Of a stretch of DNA of 64,000 nt, positions 35,947 to 43,842 are shown piece by piece (positions within the stretch are counted from its first letter, which is position 1; each line of letters begins with the position of its first letter). The notes beneath the pieces were generated by a model that was not told the origin of the DNA, did no database searches, and was given only the letters and a program-made list of their open reading frames with translations. This stretch comes from Microtetraspora niveoalba (GTDB taxonomy: Bacteria > Actinomycetota > Actinomycetes > Streptosporangiales > Streptosporangiaceae): contig NZ_BBYM01000002.1 in the NCBI RefSeq assembly GCF_001570405.1, forward strand, positions 217,402-281,401, written 5' to 3'. A program made the translations under genes and the position numbers.

Positions 35947-36792
35947 TCAGTTGTTCGCGATGAAGTCGGCGACCAGCCGGTTGAACTCGTCGGCGTGCTC
36001 GATCATCGCCCAGTGCCCGCATCGGTTGAGCAGCACCAGCCGGCTGTCCGGGATGTTCGCCAGCAGGTACAGCGAGGTCTCGAACGGGACGACGCGGTCG
36101 TCGCGACCGTGGATGAGCAGGGTCGGCACCTGGATCGTCGGCAGCAGCTCCGGCTTGACCCACGTCGGCAGCGGGGCGCCCTTCGGCAGGCCGTCCACGT
36201 AGTTGCGCAGGTGGTCCGGACGGGCGAGCGCGGCGTCCGAACGCGCCCGGCACAGCTCGGGGGTGGCGAACCGGGCCTTGTCGTAGACCATGATCTCGAC
36301 GAGCCGGCGCATGTTCTCCGGGCTCGCGTCGCGGTAGGCCTCGATCAGCACCTTCAGGCCCTCGGACGGTCCGTCGCCGGCGCCGAAGAGCGTGGGCATC
36401 CGGCCGACCGGCGGCCCCATGGTGACCAGGTGCGAGATACGGCCGGGGTGCTCCGTGGCCAGCCGCAGCGAGGTCTGGCCGCCCATCGAGTTGCCGACGA
36501 ACGCCGCCCTGTCGATGCCGAGGGCGTCCAGGAACTGGATCGCCGCCTTCACGTGGTCGAGCCGGTCGACGGTCGCGGGGTCCGACTCTCCCCAGCCGGG
36601 CATGTCGACGGCGTACACGTGGAAGTGCTCGGCCAGCGCCTCGATGTTGCCGGCGAAGTTGCTCCACCCCGTCGCGCCCGGTCCGCTGCCGTGCAGCAGC
36701 ACGACCGGATGGCCGGAGCCCGCCTCGTAGTAGCGGAGCTTCCAGTCCTCGGTCCGGACGGTGCGCGCGATGTCCTTGGCGTTGAGAGTCAT
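35947..36792 (-). CDS. Meta-cleavage product C-C hydrolase (MhpC/BphD-like alpha/beta hydrolase)
   Basis: A 281-residue alpha/beta hydrolase. The oxyanion segment is VVLLHGSGPGATGWSNF, the nucleophile Ser102 lies in GNSMGGQ, the acid Asp231 in HGRDDRVVP and the His260 in NRCGHWAMIEHA. The GSGPGA and GNSMGG signatures are those of hydrolases that split the 2-hydroxy-6-oxo-dienoate products of extradiol cleavage. Its ATG overlaps the dioxygenase stop (ATGA). It is last in the hydroxylase, dioxygenase, hydrolase operon. Confidence 0.9.
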   Translation of the reverse strand: MTLNAKDIARTVRTEDWKLRYYEAGSGHPVVLLHGSGPGATGWSNFAGNIEALAEHFHVYAVDMPGWGESDPATVDRLDHVKAAIQFLDALGIDRAAFVGNSMGGQTSLRLATEHPGRISHLVTMGPPVGRMPTLFGAGDGPSEGLKVLIEAYRDASPENMRRLVEIMVYDKARFATPELCRARSDAALARPDHLRNYVDGLPKGAPLPTWVKPELLPTIQVPTLLIHGRDDRVVPFETSLYLLANIPDSRLVLLNRCGHWAMIEHADEFNRLVADFIANN

Positions 36793-37724
36793 CGGTTGTC
36801 CTCCAGGTTCGGCGCCGCCGCGGCGGCCAGCAGCTCGGCGACGACGCCCGAGGGGCGGTGGCCCCAGCTGTGCAGCCTGTCGAGCGTCCTCACCTCCCAC
36901 GTCTCGTCGTCGATGATCAGCCCGCCCCAGCCGTACTCGATGCTGAAGCCCGAGGGGGTGAAGACGTAGAAGCTGAACATGTGGTCGTTCGGATGCATCC
37001 CGAGCGTCATCTCGAACGGCCGCCTGTCGTCCATGCACCGGTCGTAGGCCAGGCCGACGTCGCGGATGTCGGTCACCTCGACCATGAAGTGATGGGTCTT
37101 CTTCGGCGACGGCAGGTCGCCGAAGGCCACGGTGTGGTGGCGGCCGTTGCAGTGCAGGAAGATCAGGTCGGCGACCACGCCCGGGGCCAGCTCCTCGACG
37201 ATGACGTCGCTGATCCTGAAGCCGAGCAGGTCGATGTAGAAGTGCAGGTAGGTCTCCCGCGAGACTCCGTGCGCGAGGAGGACCTGGTGGCCCGCGCCGC
37301 CGGCGCCCGTCACGAACCCGCCGAGCAGCTTCGCCGACTCGAACGGCGTGGCGGCGTCGGCCAGGCCGGTGACCAGTTCGACCCGGTTGCCCATGGGGTC
37401 CGCGGTGACGAAGATCCGCTCCACCTTGCGGGCCGCGGCGAGGGCGGCGTCGCCTTCGGTGACCTCGACCCCGGCCGCACGGACCCTCTCGACCAGCGCG
37501 TCGAGCGTGGCGGCGTCCGAGACCTCGTAGCCGGTGGCCACCAGGTCGTCGGCCGGCCCCCCGGTGACGATCCAGCGGTGGGCCTTCTCGTCGGTGCGCA
37601 GCGTGAAGCCGCCGTCGGTCCTCTCCCCGAACTGCATGCCCAGCAGTTCGACGGCGAAGTGCTCCCAGTCGGCGAGGTCGCCGACCTCGTAGACGACGTA
37701 GCCGAGCTCCTTGACTCCGGACAT
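36789..37724 (-). CDS. Extradiol ring-cleavage dioxygenase, type I (VOC fold)
   Basis: A 311-residue two-module VOC dioxygenase related to 2,3-dihydroxybiphenyl 1,2-dioxygenase. The iron ligands are His146 (AGHQVLLAHG), His212 (KKTHHFMVEV) and Glu263 (FSIEYGWGG); the catalytic His is likely in HCNGRHHTVAFG. It opens catechol-like rings beside the diol, supplying the substrate of the hydrolase encoded downstream. Unlike MhpB of E. coli, which is a type II enzyme, this locus uses the VOC class. Confidence 0.92.
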   Translation of the reverse strand: MSGVKELGYVVYEVGDLADWEHFAVELLGMQFGERTDGGFTLRTDEKAHRWIVTGGPADDLVATGYEVSDAATLDALVERVRAAGVEVTEGDAALAAARKVERIFVTADPMGNRVELVTGLADAATPFESAKLLGGFVTGAGGAGHQVLLAHGVSRETYLHFYIDLLGFRISDVIVEELAPGVVADLIFLHCNGRHHTVAFGDLPSPKKTHHFMVEVTDIRDVGLAYDRCMDDRRPFEMTLGMHPNDHMFSFYVFTPSGFSIEYGWGGLIIDDETWEVRTLDRLHSWGHRPSGVVAELLAAAAAPNLEDNR

Positions 37725-37752
37725 CTCTCTTCTCCTTCTCGGGTGACCGATC

Positions 37753-39297
37753 TCAGGCGGGTACGGCGAGGCCGCCGGCGTCCGCCGCGGCGACGAACCT
37801 GTCGGGGCGGAGCGCCACGGCGCGGGCGCCGTACCTGCGCAGCCACGGCAGGAGGACCTCGTCGAGGTCGACCAGCTCGTCCGGGCCCTGCGTGTACGCC
37901 GTCTTCGGGCGCACCGCGACGTAGCGGGCGCCGAGCGCGTCCCAGCCCGCCTTCTCCTCCGCCGTCAGCAGGGTCGCGGGGTCGACGTCGTCGCCGAGCA
38001 GCACGAAGCCGTCGCCGAGGAGGTCGTCCAGGCGCGCCATCCGGCCGACGGCGTCGCCGGCGATCGGCTGCGGGACCATCCGGCCGACGATGCTGGCGTC
38101 GCCCAGCGGCCCCCTGATCCATCCGCCCTCGAGCACCGGCGGGGCGATGAGCGGCGGCTCGAACGGGGTGACCGTGTCCTGAGGAACCGCGTTCATCGCG
38201 GCCTGCTCCTCCTCGGACAGCTCCTGCTTGATGACCCGCCCGAGCTGGACCGCGAGCCCGGTGTAGAAGGCCGCGTTCGGGCGCCGCTCCGCCTCGTAGG
38301 TGTCCAGCCAGCTCTCGGGCAGCTCGCCCCTGATCACGCGGGCGAGCTTCCAGCCCAGGTTGTGCGCGTCGCGCATTCCGGTCTGCATCCCGGCGCCGGC
38401 CCACGGCGGCATCAGGTGGGCCGCGTCCCCCGCCAGGAACACCCGGCCGTTGCGCCAGGTGTCGGCCATCCGGACGTGGTGCTTGTAGAAGGCGTGCTGG
38501 TGGATCTCGACGTCCTCCTCGGTGACGCCGAGCGCCGTGAGCAGCGGCCAGACCTCGGCGCTGGTCGGGTAGTCCTCAGGGGACTCGTCGGGTTTGAGCG
38601 GGATCTCCCAGCGGTGGTTGCCGGCGGAGAGCGCGATGTCGACGACCGGCCGCTCCTTGTCGGACCAGAAGGTCAGGAAGTCCCGGTCGGGCCACCACCG
38701 TTTGACGCGGCAGTCGATGACCACCCATGTGACGTCGTTGGTGTCGCCCAGCAGGCGGCAGCCCGCCTCGCCCCGGATCGTGCTGCTGCCGCCGTCGGCG
38801 CCGATCGCGTATCGGGCGCGGACGGTGCGGGTCTCGCCGGTCGCGGTGTCCGTCGAGGTGACGGTGACGCCGTCCGCGTCCTGGTCGATCCCCGTGACCT
38901 CGGCGCCGTAGTGGACGGCGATGCGGTCGCCGTACTCCTGCGCGGCCGCGCGCAGCTCGACCTCCATGGTCGGCTGGTAGATGTTGTAGAAGCGCGGCTT
39001 GCGGCCCAGCGTCGAGGGCGGGTGCTCGACCCGCATGATCTCCGTGCCGTCGTAGGTCACCCAGCGCAGGGCCCGCTGGGGGTCGATCTTCTTCTCGATC
39101 CGCTCGTCGACGCCGAGGTCCTGGAAGATCCGCATCGTCCAGTCGTTGACGGTCACGGCCCGGGCCCGGGGATAGATGTCCTTGTCCCGCTCGAGGGCGA
39201 CGGCGGAGACGCCGTACCTGGCGAGGGTCAGTGCGGCGATCACGCCGGTCGGGCCGTACCCGACGATCGCGACGTCCGCGTCGTAGCTCTCGGTCAT
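37753..39297 (-). CDS. FAD-dependent aromatic hydroxylase (MhpA-like 3-(3-hydroxyphenyl)propionate hydroxylase family)
   Basis: A 514-residue flavoprotein monooxygenase of the PHBH/MhpA class. The FAD dinucleotide motif is VAIVGYGPTGVIAALTLARYG. The DG-type motif reads YAIGADGGSSTIR and the second FAD motif is RVFLAGDAAHLMPPWAGAGMQTGMRDAHNLGWKL. A thioredoxin-like C-terminal domain follows (about residue 420 on). It hydroxylates a phenolic acid to the diol that feeds the dioxygenase. It starts at ATG 39297 and is divergent from the TetR gene with a 22-bp palindrome between them. Confidence 0.9.
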   Translation of the reverse strand: MTESYDADVAIVGYGPTGVIAALTLARYGVSAVALERDKDIYPRARAVTVNDWTMRIFQDLGVDERIEKKIDPQRALRWVTYDGTEIMRVEHPPSTLGRKPRFYNIYQPTMEVELRAAAQEYGDRIAVHYGAEVTGIDQDADGVTVTSTDTATGETRTVRARYAIGADGGSSTIRGEAGCRLLGDTNDVTWVVIDCRVKRWWPDRDFLTFWSDKERPVVDIALSAGNHRWEIPLKPDESPEDYPTSAEVWPLLTALGVTEEDVEIHQHAFYKHHVRMADTWRNGRVFLAGDAAHLMPPWAGAGMQTGMRDAHNLGWKLARVIRGELPESWLDTYEAERRPNAAFYTGLAVQLGRVIKQELSEEEQAAMNAVPQDTVTPFEPPLIAPPVLEGGWIRGPLGDASIVGRMVPQPIAGDAVGRMARLDDLLGDGFVLLGDDVDPATLLTAEEKAGWDALGARYVAVRPKTAYTQGPDELVDLDEVLLPWLRRYGARAVALRPDRFVAAADAGGLAVPA

Positions 39298-39340
39298 GCG
39301 CTGACTCCGTTCTCGGCCGCACGTGCTCCATGCGGCACTT

Positions 39341-39362
39341 TTGGACCGAACGTTCGGTCCAA
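39341..39362. promoter_or_regulatory. Perfect 22-bp palindrome, TetR operator
   Basis: The left half TTGGACCGAAC is followed directly by its exact reverse complement, with the central ACCGAACGTTCGGT common for TetR regulators. It lies 44 bp upstream of the monooxygenase start and 117 bp upstream of the tetR start, so it should serve both divergent promoters. Confidence 0.85.
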
Positions 39363-39478
39363 GCGTGAGGAGACTAACAATGAGCCGCGGCCCCATGTCA
39401 AGGGCCATCGCGAACGGAGATACTCAGCGGCCGGGCCGCGCGACGAGCCGCCATCGCCGGGTCCCTAGACTTCCGCGG

Positions 39479-40129
39479 GTGGAGAAGCCCGCGCCTGAGG
39501 CGCAAACCGGAAACCGCCGCGGCCGCCGGTCGCGGCAGGAGATCCTCGACGCGGCCGCCCGGGTGATGTCCGTGCGCGGCTACGCCGGTACGTCGATCTC
39601 GACGCTCGTGAAGGAGACGGGCCTGCCGAAGAGCGCCTTCTACCACCACTTCGAGTCGAAGGCGGGGCTGCTCTCGGCCGTCATGGCCCAGGGGGCGCAG
39701 GGCTTCTTCGACGCCATGCGCGCGGCCCAGCGGAACCCGCCGGCGGGCGGCACGCCGCGCGAACGTCTGGGGTGGTACCTGCAGAAGACGGGCGAGGTCT
39801 TCGTGGACCGGGAGGAGTTCCTCCGCCTGCTGCTGGTGCTGGTGATGAGCAACGAGGCGGCGGAGGCGCCGGAGGCGATGCGGACCGTGATCGCGGTCCG
39901 CGACGAGGGCCGCGATCACATGCGGCACATGATCCGCTCGTCGTTCGTGAGCGAGGGCGAGGACGCCGCGAACGCGGTCGCGGACGCCCTCGCCCACTTC
40001 GGCATGGCCGGGTTCGACGGCGCGTTCGTCTCGCTCCAGTCGGAGGACGGCAAGCCGATCTCGGAGTTCATGGACCAGCTCGCCGACGCCATGGTGGCGG
40101 TCGGCGAGGCGGTGATCGCCGGCCGCTGA
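39479..40129 (+). CDS. TetR family transcriptional regulator
   Basis: A 216-residue TetR protein. The HTH region is RQEILDAAARVMSVRGYAGTSI followed by LPKSAFYHHFESKAGLLSAVM, and a helical ligand domain follows. The GTG at 39479 is preferred: a -10-like TAGACT lies at 39466-39471, which would give a leaderless message. An in-frame ATG at 39380 would add 33 residues. It is the likely repressor of the meta-cleavage operon through the 22-bp palindrome. Confidence 0.88.
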   Translation: MEKPAPEAQTGNRRGRRSRQEILDAAARVMSVRGYAGTSISTLVKETGLPKSAFYHHFESKAGLLSAVMAQGAQGFFDAMRAAQRNPPAGGTPRERLGWYLQKTGEVFVDREEFLRLLLVLVMSNEAAEAPEAMRTVIAVRDEGRDHMRHMIRSSFVSEGEDAANAVADALAHFGMAGFDGAFVSLQSEDGKPISEFMDQLADAMVAVGEAVIAGR

Positions 40130-40155
40130 GGCGGGGCCCCGGGCCGGCGCGACGG

Positions 40156-41181
40156 TCAGGCGGGCCGCTTCTCGCGCTCGGCGGCGATCGTGAGCGCGAT
40201 GTCGACGATCATGTCCTCCTGGCCGCCCACGAGGCGGCGGCGGCCGCACTCCATGAGGATGTCGCGGACGTCGACGCCGTACCGCGCGGCGGCGGTCTCC
40301 GCGTGGCGGAGGAACGACGAGTAGACGCCGGCGTACCCGAGGGTGAGGGTCTCCCGGTCGACACGCACCGGACGGTCCTGCAGCGGGCGGACGATGTCGT
40401 CCGCGGCGTCCTGGAGCTGGAACAGGTCGCATCGGTGCTCGAAGTCCGAGAGGTCCGCGACCGCGATGAACGCCTCCAGCGGGCAGTTGCCCGCGCCCGC
40501 GCCGTGACCGGCCAGCGACGCGTCGACCCGGTAGACGCCGTTCTCGACCGCGACGACGGAGTTGGCGACCGACAACGAGAGGTTCTCGTGGGCGTGGATG
40601 CCGATCTCGGTCCCGGCGTCGAGGACGTCGCGGTACGCGCGGACCCGCGCGGCCACGTCGTTCATCGTGAGCCGGCCGCCGGAGTCGGTGACGTAGACGC
40701 AGTGCGCGCCGTAGGACTCCATCAGCTTCGCCTGCCGGGCCAGTTCCTCCGGCGGAGCCATGTGGGAGAGCATCAGGAAGCCGGACACGTCCATGCCGAG
40801 TTCACGCGCCGCGGCGATGTGCTGCGCGGAGATGTCGGCCTCGGTGCAGTGGGTGGCGACGCGGACGGAGCGCACACCGAGGTCATGGGCGCGCTTCAGC
40901 TCGTGGACGGTGCCGACGCCCGGCAGCAGCAGCGTGGTGAGACGGGCGTTCACCAGCACCGACGCCGCGGCTTCGATCCACTCCCAGTCGGTGTGCGACC
41001 CGGGACCGTAGTTGAGCGACCCTCCGGCGAGGCCGTCGCCGTGCGCGACCTCGATCGCGTCGACGCCGGCCCGGTCGAGCGCGGTGACGATGCGCTTGAC
41101 GTCGTCCGGGGTGATCCGGTGACGAATGGCGTGCATGCCGTCGCGCAGCGTGACGTCCTGGACGAAGATCGGAGTGCCCAT
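40156..41181 (-). CDS. 4-hydroxy-2-oxovalerate aldolase (MhpE/DmpG type)
   Basis: A 341-residue aldolase of the DmpG family. The start reads [16 protein letters not shown] (catalytic Arg-Asp pair), with the metal ligands in [16 protein letters not shown] (two His) and the C-terminal DmpG communication domain ([15 protein letters not shown]). It splits 4-hydroxy-2-oxovalerate to pyruvate and an aldehyde, which is channelled to the acetaldehyde dehydrogenase encoded upstream. Its ATG overlaps the dehydrogenase stop. Confidence 0.93.
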   Translation of the reverse strand: MGTPIFVQDVTLRDGMHAIRHRITPDDVKRIVTALDRAGVDAIEVAHGDGLAGGSLNYGPGSHTDWEWIEAAASVLVNARLTTLLLPGVGTVHELKRAHDLGVRSVRVATHCTEADISAQHIAAARELGMDVSGFLMLSHMAPPEELARQAKLMESYGAHCVYVTDSGGRLTMNDVAARVRAYRDVLDAGTEIGIHAHENLSLSVANSVVAVENGVYRVDASLAGHGAGAGNCPLEAFIAVADLSDFEHRCDLFQLQDAADDIVRPLQDRPVRVDRETLTLGYAGVYSSFLRHAETAAARYGVDVRDILMECGRRRLVGGQEDMIVDIALTIAAEREKRPA

Positions 41182-42125
41182 CAGAGGCCCGCCTTCCCTG
41201 CCGCGATGCGCTCCGCGACCCGCAGGCCGGCGGAGGTCATGATGTCGAGGTTGCCGGCGTAGGCCGGGAGGTAGTGCGCGGCGCCCTCGACTTCGAGGAA
41301 GACCGACACCTGGTGCGTGGGCCGGGAGGCGCCGTCGGCGAGGAGCGTCCCGACCGGCTGGTCGGCGGGGATCTCGGTGATCTGCACCTGCTGCTTGAGC
41401 CGGTAGCCGGGGACGTAGGCGGCGACGTCGGCGACCATCTTCTCGACCGACCGCCGGATCTCCTCGCGTACGGTCGGGTCCGGGGCCGCGACGAGGCAGA
41501 AGACCGTGTCCCGCATGATCATCGGCGGCTCTGCGGGGTTGAGGATGATGATCGCCTTGCCGCGGCGCGCCCCGCCGACCCGCTCGATGGCGGCCGAGGT
41601 GGTCTCGGTGAACTCGTCGATGTTGGCGCGGGTGCCCGGACCGGCCGACTTCGACGCGATCGACGCGACGATCTCGGCGAACTCGACCGGCACCACCCGG
41701 CTGACGGCGGCGACGATCGGGATCGTGGCCTGGCCGCCGCAGGTGACCATGTTGACGTCGGGCGCGTCGAGGTGCTCGTCGAGGTTGACGGCGGGGATGA
41801 CGTAGGGCCCGATCGCCGCCGGGGTCAGGTCGATCAGCCGCTTCCCGAGCGGGATCAGCTTCGCGGCGTTCACCTCGTGCGCCTTGGCCGAGGTCGCGTC
41901 GAAGACGATCCCGATCTCGTCGAAGTCCGGCAGTGCGATCAGCCCGTCGACGCCCTCGTGCGTCGTCCGGACGCCGAGCCGGGCGGCGCGGGCCAGGCCG
42001 TCCGAGTCGGGGTCGATGCCGACCATGGCGCCCATCTCGAGGTGGTGCGCCCCGCGCAACACCTTGATCATCAAATCGGTGCCGATGTTGCCCGATCCGA
42101 TGATCGCGACCTTCGTCCTGCTCAT
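41181..42125 (-). CDS. Acetaldehyde dehydrogenase, acylating (MhpF/DmpF type)
   Basis: A 314-residue enzyme: [14 protein letters not shown] binds NAD, Cys129 in [10 protein letters not shown] is the thiol nucleophile, and the dimerisation domain follows. It turns the aldehyde from the aldolase into an acyl-CoA. The ATG at 42125 overlaps the hydratase stop by ATGA; the longer frame to 42293 is a shadow of that gene. Confidence 0.93.
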   Translation of the reverse strand: MSRTKVAIIGSGNIGTDLMIKVLRGAHHLEMGAMVGIDPDSDGLARAARLGVRTTHEGVDGLIALPDFDEIGIVFDATSAKAHEVNAAKLIPLGKRLIDLTPAAIGPYVIPAVNLDEHLDAPDVNMVTCGGQATIPIVAAVSRVVPVEFAEIVASIASKSAGPGTRANIDEFTETTSAAIERVGGARRGKAIIILNPAEPPMIMRDTVFCLVAAPDPTVREEIRRSVEKMVADVAAYVPGYRLKQQVQITEIPADQPVGTLLADGASRPTHQVSVFLEVEGAAHYLPAYAGNLDIMTSAGLRVAERIAAGKAGL

Positions 42126-42946
42126 GATGCTGCTCCTTCGGTGAAGCGGACCGTCACCGTGCCGAGGCCGGACAGGGTGGCGGTGACGGTGTCGCCGGCG
42201 GCGACCGGCCGCATCGGGCCGAGCGCGCCGGAGAGGACGACCTGCCCGGCCCGCAGCGGCTCGCCGAGGTCGCGGGCCATGCGGGCCAGCCACACGACCG
42301 CCTCGACCGGGTCGCCCAGGCAGGCCGCGCCGGTCCCGGTGGAGACCTCCTCACCGTCGACGCTCATCGACATCACGACGTCCACCGGCTCGAACTCGTC
42401 GAGGGTGCGGCGCTCCGTCCCGAGGACGTAGGCGCCGGAGGACGCGTTGTCGGCGACCGTGTCGCCGAAGGCGATGTCCCACCCGGCGATCCGGCTGCCG
42501 CAGATCTCGAGCGCGGCGACGCCGTACTCGATCGCGTCCCGGACCTGCGGGGCGTCAAGGGGGCCGTCGGCCAGGTCGGAGCGGAGCACGAACGCGATCT
42601 CCGCCTCGACCCGAGGCTGGAGGACCCGCCCGACCGGGATCGTGTCCCCGTCGGCGTACGCCATGTCGTCGAAGAGGACGCCGAGGTCGGGCTGGTCGAC
42701 GCCGAGCTGTCGTTGCACGGCGTCCGAGGTCAGGCCGATCTTGCGGCCGACGATCCGGGCGCCGGCGGCGAGGCGGCGCCCGGTGAGCGCCGCCTGGACG
42801 GCGTACGCGGCGGCCAGGTCGTCCCGGCCGATCAGGTCCCGCACGGGGGCGCAGGGCACGCCGGACGCGGACGCCCCGGCGAGCCGCTCGACCGCGGCGG
42901 CGATGTCGGACTGGCTCGTGGCGGCGAGCCCGGTGGTTTCGGTCAC
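42122..42946 (-). CDS. 2-keto-4-pentenoate hydratase (MhpD type)
   Basis: A 274-residue hydratase of the fumarylacetoacetase-like fold: [29 protein letters not shown] and the metal ligands in [10 protein letters not shown] (Glu-x-Glu). It adds water to the dienoate from C-C cleavage. GTG 42946 is chosen; an alternative GTG at 42955 adds three residues. Its first residues, TETTGL, are the same as those of the divergent IclR gene. Confidence 0.9.
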   Translation of the reverse strand: MTETTGLAATSQSDIAAAVERLAGASASGVPCAPVRDLIGRDDLAAAYAVQAALTGRRLAAGARIVGRKIGLTSDAVQRQLGVDQPDLGVLFDDMAYADGDTIPVGRVLQPRVEAEIAFVLRSDLADGPLDAPQVRDAIEYGVAALEICGSRIAGWDIAFGDTVADNASSGAYVLGTERRTLDEFEPVDVVMSMSVDGEEVSTGTGAACLGDPVEAVVWLARMARDLGEPLRAGQVVLSGALGPMRPVAAGDTVTATLSGLGTVTVRFTEGAAS

Positions 42947-43016
42947 GCCCCCCACTGTGCGGACGGGCTCGGGCCCCTGACCAGCAGTTCGTCTCGTTCA
43001 GCGATACGCTGCGGGG

Positions 43017-43778
43017 GTGACGGAGACGACCGGCCTCGACACCGTGCTGGGCAAGGCGGTGGCCATCCTGCGCGCCTTCCGGCCCGATGACCGGGTCGTC
43101 GGCCTCGCCGAGCTGGTGCGGCGCACCGGCCTCCACAAGGCGACCGTGCACCGGCTGGCCGGCGGTCTGGTCGCCAACCGCCTGCTCGACCGCACCGACG
43201 GCGGCTACCGGCTCAGTGGCGGCCTCTTCGAGCTCGGGATGCTCGCCTCGCTGGAGCGCAGCCTGCTCGAGGTGGCGATGCCGTTCCTCCAGGACCTCTA
43301 CGAACGCACCCACGAGACCGTCCACCTCGGGGTGCGGGAGGGTCACGACGTCGTCTACGTCGCCAAGATCGGCGGCCACCGCCAGGCCAGGGCGCCCTCG
43401 CGCCCGGGCGGGCGGATGCCGCTGCACTGCACCGCGATCGGCAAGGCGCTGCTCGCGCACGCCGGCCCCGACCTGCGGCGTGAGGTGCTGGCCGGGCCGC
43501 TCGAGCGGCGCACGCCGCACACCGTCGTCGCGCCGGGCATCCTCCGGCGCCAGTTGCAGCGCGTCACCGAGACCGGCGTCGCGTTCGAGCGGGAGGAGTC
43601 GGCCGTCGGGCTCGTGTGCGTCGCCGCGCCGGTGCTGGGGCGCGGCGACGAGCCGCTCGCCGCGATCAGCGTGGCCGGCCCCGGCCACAGGTTCCGGCCC
43701 GAGGGACACGTGACGGCGGTGCGCGCGGCGGCGGCCGCGCTCGGCAGCACACTGATCCGGCGCGACCTCCTCCGCTGA
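43017..43778 (+). CDS. IclR family transcriptional regulator
   Basis: A 253-residue IclR protein. The winged HTH includes GLAELVRRTGLHKATVHRLAGGLVANRLL; the effector domain includes the family run TAIGKALLAH and FEREESAVGLVCVAAPV. It is divergent from the hydratase, dehydrogenase and aldolase operon with 70 bp between the starts. IclR members in aromatic pathways are often activators (MhpR, PobR and PcaR types), so it may activate the lower pathway operon. The GTG is preceded directly by GGGGG. Confidence 0.9.
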   Translation: MTETTGLDTVLGKAVAILRAFRPDDRVVGLAELVRRTGLHKATVHRLAGGLVANRLLDRTDGGYRLSGGLFELGMLASLERSLLEVAMPFLQDLYERTHETVHLGVREGHDVVYVAKIGGHRQARAPSRPGGRMPLHCTAIGKALLAHAGPDLRREVLAGPLERRTPHTVVAPGILRRQLQRVTETGVAFEREESAVGLVCVAAPVLGRGDEPLAAISVAGPGHRFRPEGHVTAVRAAAAALGSTLIRRDLLR

Positions 43779-43842
43779 GCCGGCGGGCACCGTGACCGCG
43801 CGGCGCCCCGAGCGCATCCGGCGGGGTCGTCCCGAGCGCGGG

